Below, one piece after another: positions 45,394 to 56,864 of a DNA stretch of 64,000 bases. Below the pieces are notes generated by a model, which saw only the letters and a program-made list of their open reading frames with translations, did not search any database and was not told where the DNA came from. The stretch comes from Kingdonia uniflora (lineage: Eukaryota; Streptophyta; Magnoliopsida; Ranunculales; Circaeasteraceae), in the NCBI GenBank assembly GCA_014058105.1, contig JACGCM010001311.1, forward strand, positions 310,001-374,000, given 5' to 3'. The position numbers were made by a program, and so were the translations under genes. Numbering within the stretch: the first letter of the stretch is position 1; every line of letters starts with the position of its first letter.

Positions 45394-46339
45394 TTCTTCG
45401 AAAAACTAAAAATGCCTCAATTTTCTAACCATTATCATTAGCACGACCCCACTACCTCGAGTTTTCGGCTAGAATGTGGTTTGACCAATTTACCCCTCAT
45501 ATCCCCCACGTGCGAACAGTACACTCACTTCAACTTGCCTGTAAAAACTAAAGCTTCTCAAACCTTTTCACCCTTACTCGAAGCTAAACAATCAAATCCA
45601 AACAGTCAAGTCACAACATTTTTCGTAATACGAGCAAAAATCATGATTGACACACTGCCCCAGGCGCATGTACCATCCTGACAGACCTGCTATCTGGGCT
45701 GTCAGTACGGCCAATCAAATTAAACATAACCTTCGACACAATCCTCGAATTCGAGCAATTGACCACTCCACGTCTCGAAGACTCATCAACAGATAGCCTC
45801 AAATTCAGTTTTCTAATATGTCGGCATTCGATCTCCAGCACATTCGTCAATTCAAAACCTCATTCCTCTATTATCTCGGCAGATTACCAATTTTCCATTG
45901 ACAAATTACATCCACCCTTCGATAGGCTACAGTCATACATTTTGCCAGTTCAAACATTTATGCTTACAGACCCAACCTTTTGCACCAACAAATCAATCTT
46001 TTCAGCTTCGACAGATAATACTCTGACTTTGATAGACTATAACTTTTGCTTCGACAATTCAAGTTTTATCTTTGAACAATCTAAACACTACACTTCGACA
46101 GTTATTTTATTAATTTGATAGCTCACGATACCACTTTAAGAATTCACATTATACTATTACTTTCAGTTCGACAAATCAAGTTATTACCTACGAAGAGCAA
46201 GAATACTACTACAACAGTACTTCCAAAAACCAATTTCATTCAAATAGACAAAACATATTACAAGCCTCATAAAAAAAATAACAGAAAGGAAGCAGAACAA
46301 AAGAAAACCATAACAAGAACACCAAACAGACAGAGGACC
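45394..46339 (-). other. Spacer between aLONG and aORF-d in element G
   Basis: No credible ORF. The part 45900-46300 matches 57170-57510 of element D in reverse orientation; the part below about 45900 is absent from D. Confidence 0.55.
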
Positions 46340-46657
46340 CTAATTATCTGTGGGATGCTCCTCTTCAACCATGGCTGTATCATCCGCATCCTCCTGGTCC
46401 ACTATATCCTCTGCAAAGCCACCAAGAAGAGACAACTGATGGCTGGGTAACGGCCCCATCATCTGCAATATTCCCCACCAGTATGCAAAGGGCATGCCAA
46501 GGATGGGTGCCTTGGGTTCCGCCTAAAAAAAAATTGGCATCTCAGCATCAATATCTTCTTCAATACCAAACCTCCATTGAAGCCTCAATAAGGTCTCTCG
46601 TATCCACCTGACTCTCATAGCCGCCTGGTCCTCCTGAACGGGTATGTTTGTAGCCAT
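46340..46657 (-). pseudogene. aORF-d of element G: small antisense ORF (105 codons plus stop)
   Basis: ATG at 46657: MATNIPVQEDQAAMRVRWIR, then LQWRFGIEEDIDAEMPIFF, one in-frame stop, then LGMPFAYWWGILQMMGPLPS and GGFAEDIVDQEDADDTAMVE with a stop at 46340. The D copy (56865-57166) agrees throughout. Acidic protein without known domain. The single stop is the only break, so decay is light compared with pol. The motif D.D.EMP...AY links it to aORF-p (DMPELVEVE...YAY), which suggests the two small ORFs arose by duplication. Confidence 0.7.
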
Positions 46658-46735
46658 CTTTATCCAAACAAATAAGAGAAGAGATGAAGAGAGAATGATT
46701 GAAGAACGATGAAGGAATCCCCTCCAACTTAGTCC

Positions 46736-46743
46736 CTTTTATA
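46736..46743 (-). promoter_or_regulatory. TATA box for aORF-d of element G
   Basis: TATAAAAG on the minus strand, about 80 bp before the ATG at 46657. The D copy keeps GTATAAAAGG with the same flank (TTGGAGGG) at 56782-56791. Confidence 0.65.
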
Positions 46744-47180
46744 CTTGAGAACCAATTTCAACTTTTCCTCTTCCCTAGCCGCATTAATTGTGATCGTCAA
46801 TTGCCCATCTCGAAAACTCAACAACTAACCTTTCCAACTTCTTAGACGTAATTGACCCGTCTATACTTGCATTCAAACCTCATTCCTGAGGACTAGTAGT
46901 CGTGCAAACCTCCAATATTGAACGTTCGATCATATCATAACCCTCGATCATATCATTATACTTCGATACCATTTATCACCCACTATTAACAATTCGATGA
47001 CATGCATGTGCTAAGTGCGCCTATGAGGGTATTCGTCTACATTATCAATCAGACACAGTAACATAAGGTTTCAAAAAATATTGTTTCCATTCCATTATCT
47101 GTCTGACAAAGTAGAATATATTGCTACAACCACCCCAAACAAAAAACCCCAAAAATATAAAGATACAAATATTCACCACA
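46744..47180 (-). other. Spacer between the two small antisense ORFs of element G
   Basis: No ORF supported. Matches 56400-56780 of element D in reverse orientation, with attcctgaggac / gtcctcaggaat type landmarks. Confidence 0.5.
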
Positions 47181-47519
47181 TCAAACAGTATCCCTACATC
47201 CAGAAGGTCTAGCTCTACTTACCGCGCTCTGTTTCTCCATCTCCTCTTCTGCAGAAGCAAGACATTTGGCCAAAGCCGACAGAAAGAGATAGCGCTTCTT
47301 CGCAATAGTGAAATCATATTTCAGTCGGTCCCAGATATAGGCATAAGACTCCCCATTGATGAACTCTCCAGCCTCTACCTCTACCAGTTCGGGCATGTCC
47401 CAGTCCAGATCAAGATGCCCGATGAACTTTATATGAAGTTCACCAGTTTTCTACCCTATGCGACGATCCCGGGCGAACCCTATCCACTTTTAATATCATG
47501 TGTTGGGCGTGGTATCCAT
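47181..47519 (-). pseudogene. aORF-p of element G: small antisense ORF (112 codons plus stop)
   Basis: ATG at 47519: MDTTPNT, then three stops within the first 25 codons, then an open frame HLDLDWDMPELVEVEAGEF, NGESYAYIWDRLKYDFTIAK, KRYLFLSALAKCLASAEEEM and an end at CRDTV with TGA 47181. The D copy starts MDTTPNTHYQKRMGFGH and keeps DLDWDM and RRYLFLMALAK. Small acidic helical protein, function unknown. It has its own TATA box 80 bp upstream. Confidence 0.7.
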
Positions 47520-47598
47520 GGAAATTTCCAAAATCTTTAAAGGAAAAAGAGAATAATGAAAAGAAGAAGGTTACACAGTATCCCTAAACAATAAGCCA

Positions 47599-47606
47599 TA
47601 CTTATA
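47599..47606 (-). promoter_or_regulatory. TATA box for aORF-p of element G
   Basis: TATAAGTA on the minus strand (context GAGGCTATAAGTATGG), 80 bp before the ATG. The D copy has GAAGGCTATAAGTATGG at 55944-55960, 80 bp before its ATG. Confidence 0.62.
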
Positions 47607-47771
47607 GCCTCACTCCATTTATTACCCTATAACCACTTATACCACTTAATTACCCTCTTTTATTACTTACCTGAAAACTAACAGTCAAACTGCTCAAATT
47701 CCAGGGCCAAACAGTTTTCTCAGCGAATGCCTCTTCACCTGGCATCGACCCCCTCGCTGAGAGTGAGTGAA

Positions 47772-48503
47772 TGTAGTAACCTACTCGCAGCCATCAACCC
47801 CCTCAGACACTCAAAGTCTACTTCGCAGCCTACCTGAATGTATCGAAGCCTATTCAATCCTCAAAACAAGCCTTCCAGAGATCCCCTGAAGACAAAGCTT
47901 CGACTCCAAACAAGCCTCGAGGACGGACTAACACATTACAACAGAAACCCTTCAACCATATCTGTACATGGTCAAAATATGATGGGACAGACAGCCAACT
48001 CACCAGACAAGACAGCGCATTGATTGGTCTTTGTGGCTACAGTGAAAGGCCCAACCACTGCGCCACAGCGTAAAAGTATAGAGGCACCTCCCACAACTAT
48101 TGCAGTGATAGTACAGACATATCTGGCGCCCATACCCTGCTGGGATATCCTGACAATACCCATGTAATCTGACCTATACTTGGTGACTCAGCTTCCTATG
48201 ATTCTATAAATAGGAGAGATGGGAAGCCAAGGAGGGGTTAGAAAAATTCTTCCCAACCCTCTTGCATTTTACCTTCGACCACCCTATAAAACCTAGTCTT
48301 CGAACCTTTGATTACTCATCAGTAATAAAATACTTCTTAAAAATCCTCATCAGAGGTCGCAGAGTATCACATTCAGGCCTCTACGCAAGTAATTATCTAT
48401 AGGTTGTTCATGCTTTAGATTCTTTACTTGCATTCCTTTGATTGAATATTGATTCAGTATTATAAGAGCCAACTTCCCCTCTGAAAGACGTTTGGCCCTT
48501 ACA
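47772..48503 (+). repeat. 3' LTR of element G
   Basis: TGTAGTAACC to GGCCCTTACA, 732 bp, matching the 5' LTR end to end. Preceded by gagagtgagtgaa (47759-47771), a purine-rich second-strand priming tract. Confidence 0.92.
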
Positions 48504-48508
48504 TAAGT

Positions 48509-49760
48509 CTACATTGATGATCTCTTATGCAAGAGCATACAGTCCTTCAATCACATTTCAGATCTCAGCATAATATTCAACATCCTTCAATCATACAGGA
48601 TGCGCTGCAATCCTGATAAGTGTCAATTTGGGGTACGTTCAGGTCGATTTCTAGGCCTCCTCATCAGCATGAAGAGGATTGTGGCTGATCTAGATCAGAT
48701 TCGGGTTTCCTCGATAAACCATCTCCAAAAACGATGAAAGATGTTCAGAAACTTACAGGCAAAATTGCAGCTATCAACCATTTTGTTTTAAAATCTTCAG
48801 ACCGCTGTCATTGGTTGTTCTAACTACTCCGCACTTGTACCAAGCAAGGAAAAGTTCAATCAAATGCAGAGGTTCAATGGACATGGGAGTGCGAGGCTGC
48901 TTTTTAGGATCTTAAAACCTATTTGGGGAAGTCTCCCATCATGAGCATCCCGATAGATAATGAGGAACTGATTATCTACCTAGCAGTCATAAATACTTCA
49001 CTTAGCTCGGTTCTCATTCAACATAAAGGGGAAATCTAGAAACCATTCTACTTCATCAGCAAATCCCTTACTCCAGCGAAAATGAGGCATTCTAAAATAG
49101 AGAAACTTCTTCTCACTCTTGTTTATACTTCACAGAAACTCAAGCACTACTTCCAAGCTCATTCAGTCAAAGTTATGACAAACTACCCACTTCAGGAAGT
49201 TCTATCCAAGAAAGAAAAATCAAGAAGAGTGTAACAATGGTCAGTCAGTTTGGGAGAACCTAATATCAAGTTCAAACAGCATCATTTTGAAAAAGGGTAG
49301 GCCGTTGCCGATTTCTTCATGGATTTTCCAGTGGAAGATCCCGAGTGGGAGAAGCATGATTCTGACCTTTTAGAGGAAGTTATAGAAGATCTACCCCCCA
49401 AAGCATTTGACGAGCGAGCTGAATGGATTGCAAGAAAGGGGTGAAGACTTTTTAATGATGGATCAGCAAGATCCACAGGGCCAGGAATTGGAATTGTATT
49501 GATTACCCCTTCCAACGACAGAATTGAGAAATCAATCCGCCTTGATTTTGAGGTCTCCAATAATGTCACCGAATACGAAGCTCTCATTCATGGACTCGAT
49601 CTTATTCTCGAGCTCGGCGTCCCCAAACTTTCAACTTACACAGATTCACTACTCATCGTCCACCATTACTCTAGGCAATTCAAGAAGAATGGTAAGATAA
49701 GATGAGCAAGTTTACGCAATCAACTCTAGATTATCTTCCCCGATTTCTTGGTATATCTAG
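48509..49760 (+). pseudogene. Element C reverse transcriptase (second part) and RNase H domains
   Basis: Resumes exactly at the codons for YIDDLLCKS (48510 on), then SDLSIIFNILQSYRMRCNPD and FGVRSGRFLGLLIS. First RNase H 48890-49340 in several frames (HFEKG and VADFFMDFPVEDPEWEKHD). Second RNase H 49450-49700: DGSARSTGPGIGIVLITPSN, SNNVTEYEALIHGLDLILEL and TYTDSLLIVHHYS, with the acidic residues kept. The YIDD box itself is intact. Confidence 0.85.
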
Positions 49761-49979
49761 ACGGGTTATTAGGTACAGACGCTCAATATCTCCAGATCAA
49801 AGTAATTTCAACACCCAGTATTGATTATATTTTTGTATGCATGATCAACACAGGGGACGATAAAGGGGGAGACGACGATTGGCGAAAGCCTTTCTTAGTT
49901 TATCTCGGTATCAGTAACATATATGAAGGACCACTTCCAGCAGATCAGAAGGAACGCCGACAACAGATAGACAACTCTA

Positions 49980-51089
49980 AGCGCTACACCAATCAAAATG
50001 GTACCTTATACCGCCATTCAGTTCTGGGCCTTACCTCAAGTACCTCTCCAAACGGAAAGCAAACGAGATGCTCTGCGATCTACACGAAGGGACTTGTGGC
50101 ACCCATGTCGTAGGTCGATCGCTGGCAAACAGAGCCATTACGCAAGGAGTATTCTAGCCTGGCATGTGCAAGAAGCAGAAGATTACTCATGCAAATGTGA
50201 TGCATGTCAGCGATATTGAAAAATGATACGCGCCTCTGCATTCGAGTTCCATGCAAGCAAGGTAATTTGGCCATTCAAAAGATGGGCACTTGATCTTGTC
50301 GGTGAATTTCCTAATTCTCCAGGTAACTGTCACCACCTCCTCATAGCTACCAATTATTTTACAAAATGGGTAGAACCAATTCCATTTTGCTGAACCAGAG
50401 AAGAAGAAGTCATCTCAGGGAACCCATCATCACTCAGTTTGGGTGCCCCCACCTAATTTGTATCGATAATGGGCCCCAATTTGTTGGGTAAAAGTCGTAG
50501 CTTTCCTCAACCAACATAACATCATTCACTCACCATTCAATCCCTACTACCCTCAAGGCAATGGCCAAGCCAAAATCACCAACAAAACCATTGTGGATGG
50601 ACTCAAAAAATGGTTATACTCTCAGAAAAAAGGGAATTGGGTTCGAGAGCATCCACATGTCTTATGGGCATACCGTACCACTCCGCATTAGTCAATAGGC
50701 TGTACTCCATTCCTCCATATCTATGGTACTGAGGCCGTCATTCCCTATGAATACCATTACCCAGTCAAAGATTACAAGTTCATTGATGAGGAAAATGAGT
50801 TCAAATTGGCTTACAACCTCAATTGGATCGATGAAACTCGAGAACGTACCATCACCATATACTGGCTAGTTCGTACTACAAATGAGTCAGAATCTGTACC
50901 TTCTAAATCGATGATCTCGTCCTCAAAGAAATATCTCAACACCGCAAAGAGCCTCATGCTGGAAAACTAACTGACAATTGGGAGGGTCTAATCCTTATCA
51001 CAGGTCTCTCAGGCCTGGGATCATATTACCTCATGACAGATGAGGGCATCCACATTTCAAGTCCTTGGAACACTAGGCAACTGAAATGA
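49980..51089 (+). pseudogene. Element C integrase
   Basis: Zinc-binding remnant (LHEGTCGTHVV-like at 50075-50115), core with WALDLVGEFPNSPG, FGCPHLICIDNGPQFVG (second Asp kept) and YYPQGNGQAKITNKTIVDGL, where Lys stands at the catalytic Glu position, then the tail GSYYLMTDEGIHISSPWNTR, stop 51087-51089. Many breaks. Confidence 0.8.
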
Positions 51090-51276
51090 TATTATCGTTA
51101 GGTCCCTCACTACTCTATTTTAGTTTCTTGTCTTTTCATTCCAGAAGTGAGATTTCCATCTCCATCCAATGTACATCATTTCTCAAAATTCAATAAAACT
51201 TACAAGTTTTCTCCATACATCTCTCTACTTTGTAGACAATACATAGATTAAAGCATAGATAATACAAGCTTTCGAT

Positions 51277-52066
51277 CGACATTATTCTAGTTAAATCAAA
51301 AATATATTTGGTTTGGCTGACTCTACTAAATTTTCTACGGTTAAAACAGGGTAGAACTTGTTTTCAATCAAGGGACTCTGCCAGACATATGATAAAGCAA
51401 AGATAAAACTAGCTTTCATCTCTTTCAATATGTCTGCGACATCATACCAGTTAAATCAAGAATACACTTGGTTTGGTTGACTTTACTAAATCTTCTGCGG
51501 TTAGAACCAGGTAGAACTTGTTTTCAATTAATGGACTCTACCAGACACAAGATAAAGCAAAGGTAAAACTAGCTTTCATCTCTTTCAATATGTCTGTGGC
51601 ATCATACCAGTTAAATCAAGAATATATTTGGTTTGGCAGACTCTACTAAATCTTCTACAGTTAGAACAAGGTAGAACTTATTTTCAATAAATAAACTCTA
51701 CCAGACATAAGATAAAATAAAGGTAAAGCTAGTTTTCCTCTCTTTTAATATGTCTGTGACATCATACCAGTTAAATTAAGAATACACTTTGTTTGGCTTA
51801 CTAAATCTCCTATGGTTAGAATAAGGTAGAACTTGTTTTCATTCAACGGACTCTACCAGACATAAGATAAAGCAAAGGTAAAACTAGCTTTCATTTCTTT
51901 CAATATCTCTGTGGCTATCTACCAGTTAAATTCAGGCTATACCTGGTTTGACTGACTCCAATCGAATCTGAGGTTAAAATAAAGGTGATACTAGTTTTCA
52001 ATCAAATAGCTAAACTAGACATAAGATAAAGCAAAGATAAAACTAGCTTTCATCTCTCAACATGTC
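51277..52066 (+). repeat. 160-bp tandem repeat, 5 copies, downstream of element C pol
   Basis: Units start at 51277, 51437, 51597, 51757 and 51912; spacing 160 bp for the first three steps, then about 155. Same unit as 2653-3287 in element A, with one more copy. Nothing else is seen between 51090 and 52105. Confidence 0.88.
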
Positions 52067-52105
52067 TGTGTCACATATTATTTCTTTACAGGTTATATAG
52101 AACCA

Positions 52106-55070
52106 CTACAATGGAGTATATTCTACTGTAGGGATGTCAGCTTCGCTTACCCCTACAACAGTAGGTCAACTAGCCATGAATTCTCGAGCTCGAGCAACCA
52201 CAGTAATCCTGCCCTCCTTTATCAATTCTATATATCGAGGGACCAATTCAGTTCCCATAAAACTCGTGCAATCTCCTCGATTTAGATCAACCTTACAAAA
52301 ACATCCCTTTTCTGACATATAGTCAAATAAGGTATCTCCTTTTAACTCACTTCTTTTTACCTCTTTTACAAAATAAGCAATCACTGACTTTGGCAATTCT
52401 GAATGTCGGGCCTGAGTTACAACTGAGTGAGAAAAAACCATCCTCAACCTCGGAAGACGATCTTCTGACCTCCTGTACCATGCTTCATGCCTCACCATTT
52501 TTCTCTTTATTCGATCTGTAAAAGCTATGTTCTCTACAGATTTTTTTGCCAGCTTTGGATAATTTAGCTCGATTAATCGCCTCCAAATCTACCACCTCAG
52601 CATGAAGTATCTGGATCTCTTTGTTCAGTTCTTCCACATCTAGAATTCTCTTTAACAATTCCTCTTTATCTTTTATAACAATCTCCTTCCCTCAGATAAT
52701 ACTCTCTAGCCCTTTCTGCCTAGCAAGAGCAGAATCCAGCTTTACTTGACACTCCTGCAATTGCTCAACTCCTTAATGTACATGCCCTTGAATACGAGTA
52801 ACGTCCCCCCTCTAAATCTCTTATTCGAGATGATAGACTAACGATATCACCTTGAACAAGAGAACCTCTGGCATTATTTTTATTTTTCTTCGAGCGCTCG
52901 CCAATCTCGATGCTTCTAATACGCGAATTGGCCTATGCCAGATAGTTTTCAATTGAGCCACTCTCTCATTCAACTCATTACACTTACGTTGTACCATCCT
53001 AAACTCCATATCTTTGGCAGAGAAAATTGTAGTCCATTGTTCGGCTGTAGCTTCAGACGTAGATAAATTGTCTCGTGCTACTTTTAGCTCGTTAGTTAGA
53101 TCAGCTAATTTCATCTTTAATCGCCCCAGTTTGTTCCTGCTATTCGCCAGATCATATTAAATTTGTTCTTGGTCATGATTTTTCCTGGCTAGATCATTTC
53201 TTAAAATAGCCATCGACCGATTTAAATCTTCCTCTGATCTTTCTAGGTCATGTATACGGTAATGGGCCATGTCGGCCTCTCTACTCTTTACCGTCAATAC
53301 ATCATTCTCGCTTTTGAGTTCCGTGGCACGTTCTTTTAACTCCTTGAGCTCATATTTCCCTTTCTCAATTTTAGCATCCTTCTCCTCGATCTGTCGAGCC
53401 AGGATGACAATAGTCTGTGTTACCTCAACAAACTTGAAGTGCACCTTCACATGTTGATCTTCTCTATCTTCATTTGCCTCTCTCATCTTATCAAACTCCT
53501 TTACAAATTCTTGGTTACATTGATGAGCTTCATCTTCGTGTAAGCGAGCTGACTCCAATTCAACCTATACATAGTAGTTATACTATATCAAGTTTGATTC
53601 AGAACACTCTATCACTATATATGACTCACTTCTAACAATATATCTATTTTTTGACATCTACTGTATAAAGCTACTTCTGGACTTAAGGTCGAAGTACAAT
53701 CTTCAAAGCATTCTCCATACAAATGCTTCCAAATCTAAGGTACACATTCTCTATATGTTTGTTTGTAAAAAAAACTAACATCTTTTATACACACCATTCC
53801 AGAGCCGTTTACACCAAAATAGGTAACGAATATTTGGTTTGTCTCTACACTCTATCTATTAATTTGTACTTCTATATTAATGAAGCATACAAATAAAATA
53901 TTTCTTGCTCTACTCTAACCTGCTGTTCCGCTTGTGAAGACAATAGAGATGCTGAAGTTTCTCTCTCCTGAGCAAGCTCAGCCTCTAAATCTTTTATTCT
54001 GAGGCGTATGTCCTTAAGTCCCTACAGCAATGTTTTTCAAAAGTAACTTAGCCTATAGAATTCTATCCAAAATATATCCAATTAGTTTACAACATTCCAT
54101 AACATTCATACAATAACAGTGCCATTGCACTATCCTACCTTCTCAGTTTCCACCTCTGGGCGTTCGTCATCATCCTTTTGGTTGTCTCACACCGTCCGAG
54201 GAGACATACCATCCAACCCATCAACAACCCCAGCGGCATCATCTTCAACCTCCTCCTCCCCCACGTAGGTGTCGGTCCTAATAGCCTTCACCTCGTCTTC
54301 AGAGTATCCCTTGGAGATAAGGTGTCGTCCGAGCCTATCACGCTTAGTTACCGCCTCATCCAAATCCAACCTCGCCTCAGCCCCCAGCTTGTTGATTCCT
54401 ACTACTTGGGAAGCCTTCAGGGCCTCCAACCGCTTCCCCTCCTTGTTTAAATCTGACTTCAATCGAGCTGCGCTCCTTTTGAGCTCGACATTCTTCTTCT
54501 TCAGCTCAGCTCTTTCCTTTTCAACCCTGTGGCATATACCCTTTATCAGCCGAGCAGCCTACAAAAATTAAGCAAAAATCAATCTTATTGATTATCTCAA
54601 ATCATAAACCAAATGAAACATTTTCGAGTGTATAAACATGCCATTTTGTGCATCCCCTCCTCCCCATGGACAGCTGTCAGCCTGGCCTTTTCCTCCATCT
54701 CTTTCCATTCGTCCTTCGCATCAGGTCGATTTTTAATAATCTTCCCTCCAAAATCTTCAGAAGGCTCAACCCTTCTCTTTTTTGCCTTTTCTACCTCCTC
54801 ACTACCTTTTGTGGCCCCAGAAGCGGCAAGTTGTTTTAACATTTGCCTCTTGGGGAACGTTCGAGCTAATTTGTTTGACGTAATGAACTCAGGTAGACCA
54901 GTAGAATCCACTCTAGGGGCCTTAGATGAGTTTACTCGCCTTTCCCCATCAGTCCTCTTCTTCTTGCTATTTTTAGTATTCATCATTAGCCTCGAAGATT
55001 GGGATTTCAAAACCTTTTCAACTCGGTTGTTAACACGCTTCTTCCTGCTGATGCCAAGATCTTCCAATAC
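52106..55070 (-). pseudogene. aLONG-C: antisense multi-exon coiled-coil gene, 5' end removed by element D
   Basis: Minus strand. Exon 2 from 55070 to about 54650 (LEDLGISRKKRVNNRVEKVL, KKKRTDGERRVNSSKAP, TSNKLARTFPKRQMLKQL); acceptor at 54560-54559; exon 3 54558-54139 (140 codons; LISKGYSEDEVKAIRTDTYV); intron 54138-54022 with GT/AG; exon 4 54021-53920 (34 codons); intron 53919-53565 with GT/AG; exon 5 53564-52106 (LESARLHEDEAHQCNQEFV, coiled coil, then SHSVVTQARHSELPKSVIAY, DYMSEKGCFCKVDLNRGDC, VARAREFMAS). Exon 1 is missing because D starts inside exon 2. Exons 3, 4 and 5 have few breaks. Coiled-coil scaffold-like protein; role unknown. Confidence 0.8.
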
Positions 55071-55785
55071 TGTATGGAACTAACTTCTTTTGGAGGTGAT
55101 ATAGGTTCTCACAATGTAGAATCAATCTTCAATCAAAGGGTACAAGCAATTAGCCTAATGTAAGAACTAACTAGTGACAAATACTTACGTAGAGGCCCGA
55201 ATGTGACTCTCAACGACCTCTAACGAGGATTTTTAAGACAGATTGTATTACTGAACAGTAAATAATAAGGTTCGAGTACAGAGTGTTTGGGTGGTCGAAG
55301 GTAAAATATGAGGGGTTGGAGATGATTTTTCTAACCCTTTCTTGGCTTCCCCTTTCCTCTATTTATAGAAATACAGGGAGATGAGTCACCAAGAGTTGGT
55401 CAGGATTACATGATTACTATCAGGAAATCCCGGCAAGTTATCAGTGTCGGTCATGTCGGTATTGTCACTGCAACATTTATTGGCAATGTCTCTGAACGGC
55501 ATGGTAGTTGGACCTGCCACTGTAGCTGCACAGGCCAATCAATGTGCCATCTAATCTGATGAGGTGATTGTCTGTCTTATCTTGCTTCGATTGTATGTTA
55601 GTGAGTTCAAAGGATTTCTACTATAGTATATTAATCTGTTCTCGAAGCTTTGTCTGATGTTGAGGCTTCGTCTTTGGGGGATCTCTGGGGAGTCTATTTT
55701 AGATATTGAGTGGGCTTCAATATATTCAAGTAGGCTATGAAGTAGGTTTCGACTGAGTATCGAAGGCTACGAGTAGGCTACTACA
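55071..55785 (-). repeat. 3' LTR of element D (family 1)
   Basis: Plus-strand view TGTATGGAAC to GGCTACTACA, 715 bp, matching the G LTRs in reverse complement. TATA box TATAAATA at 55360-55367 (minus). Confidence 0.88.
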
Positions 55786-55801
55786 TTCGCCCCCTCTCGA
55801 G
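55786..55801 (-). other. Polypurine tract of element D
   Basis: Minus-strand TCGAGAGGGGGCGAA directly before the LTR start; the purine-rich primer for second-strand synthesis. The G copy is decayed (gagagtgagtgaa). Confidence 0.7.
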
Positions 55802-55950
55802 GAAGGTCTCGAAGCCAGGTGGAGAGGTGTTCGCTAAAAAAACTGTTTGGCCTTGGAATTTGAGCAGTTTGACTGTTGGTTTCCGGGTAGGTAATAAAAG
55901 AGGGTTTTTAAGAGATGTAGGTGGTTATAGGTAATAAATGAATTGAAGGC

Positions 55951-55958
55951 TATAAGTA
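55951..55958 (+). promoter_or_regulatory. TATA box for aORF-p of element D
   Basis: TATAAGTA in the context GGCTATAAGTATGG, 80 bp before ATG 56038. Position and context match the G copy. Confidence 0.62.
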
Positions 55959-56037
55959 TGGGTTACTGTGGAGGTATACTGTATACTCTTCCATTTGCAA
56001 TAGTCTTCTACTCTCTCTCATTATTCTGAACATCTGA

Positions 56038-56370
56038 ATGGATACCACGCCGAACACGCATTACCAGAAGAGGATGGGCTTCGGTCACGACCGTCTAGTG
56101 GGGTGGAAGATGGCAGAACTGTATATGAAGTGTTTTGGACAGAATGATCTGGACTGGGATATGTTGGACCTTGTAGAGGTAGGACCTGAGAATTCATCAA
56201 TGGTGAACCTTATGCCTATATGTTGGAACAGCTGAGGCTTCATTTTACGATTGCTGAAAGGCGCTATCTCTTTCTGATGGCTCTGGCCAAAAGTTTCGTT
56301 TGTACGGAGATGATTATCGAGGAGTGAAACGCGGCTAGCAGAGCTGGTCCTTCTGGAAATGGGGATTTAG
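56038..56370 (+). pseudogene. aORF-p of element D: small ORF antisense to its pol
   Basis: MDTTPNTHYQKRMGFGHDRL, then WKMAELYMKCFG, DLDWDMLDLVEVG. A one-base deletion near 56185 shifts the frame; the other frame continues FINGEPYAYMLEQLRLHFTI and ERRYLFLMALAK to a TAG at 56368-56370. The first 50 codons are intact and show what the stops in the G copy replaced. Function unknown. The plus strand here is opposite to gag-pol of D. Confidence 0.7.
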
Positions 56371-56782
56371 GTTGAATATTTTGTATTTTTGTAGGTTATT
56401 GTTTTGCTATGTGGGGTTTTTTTGTTGTTTTTGGAGTGGTAGTAGAAATATAATTTGTTTGTTTGATCGGGTGTTTGGAATGGATAAAATATTTTTTATA
56501 TACTTGTATTGCTGTGTCTGATAGATAGTGTAGACGAATATAGATGATTACTCTTATGGGCGCGTGGTACAATGATATGCTCAAAGGTAATAATGATCGA
56601 ATGCTCGACGTTGGAGATATGCTCGACTAGGCAACCTCAGGAATGAGGTTTGAATGCAGGTACCGATGAATCAGTTACATCTGGGAAGTTAGAAAGTTTG
56701 TTTGCTGACTTTTTGAGGTTGGGAATTAAAGGTTGCCATTAATTTAGTTAGGGAAGAGGGAAAGTTGTGGTGGGTTTGTTGG

Positions 56783-56790
56783 TATAAAAG
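56783..56790 (+). promoter_or_regulatory. TATA box for aORF-d of element D
   Basis: TATAAAAG in GGTATAAAAGGGG, about 80 bp before ATG 56865; conserved with the G copy. Confidence 0.65.
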
Positions 56791-56864
56791 GGGTTAGGTT
56801 GGAGGGAATTTCTTCATCTGTCCTGCAACTTTCTCTGCATCTAAAGTTTCGTTTGTTGATCAAC

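Larger units (their letters stand above)
35753..48503 (+). mobile_element. Element G: complete family 1 Tat-like retrotransposon, 12751 bp
   Basis: Both LTRs are 732 bp (35753-36484, 47772-48503). Flanks gaagt (35748-35752) and taagt (48504-48508) form a 5-bp target duplication with one mismatch; the undisturbed C codons would be GAA GTC TAC. Internal order: primer site, gag, PR, RT, two RNase H domains, integrase, a tandem array of about 192 bp, then minus-strand aLONG, aORF-d and aORF-p. All frames have stops. By eye the two LTRs differ at roughly one base in ten, mostly transitions, so the insertion is old. Confidence 0.92.
32170..55070 (+). mobile_element. Element C: Tat-like retrotransposon (family 2), split by G and cut by D
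   Basis: Parts of C are 32170-35752 and 48504-55070; G occupies the middle. Order: 5' LTR, primer site, gag, protease, RT (broken at the YIDD box), RNase H pair, integrase, five 160-bp repeats, then the antisense coiled-coil gene, in which element D begins at 55071. The rest of C should lie beyond D, outside the window. Same family as A. Confidence 0.88.

Noticed and set aside
47121..47540. 139-codon plus-strand frame near the G 3' LTR
   Set aside because: Lies over aORF-p on the opposite strand; the minus-strand reading is conserved in D, the plus-strand reading is not.
54613..55083. 156-codon plus-strand frame across the C/D border
   Set aside because: Shadow of aLONG-C exon 2; it also crosses the LTR boundary of D, so it cannot be an old gene.
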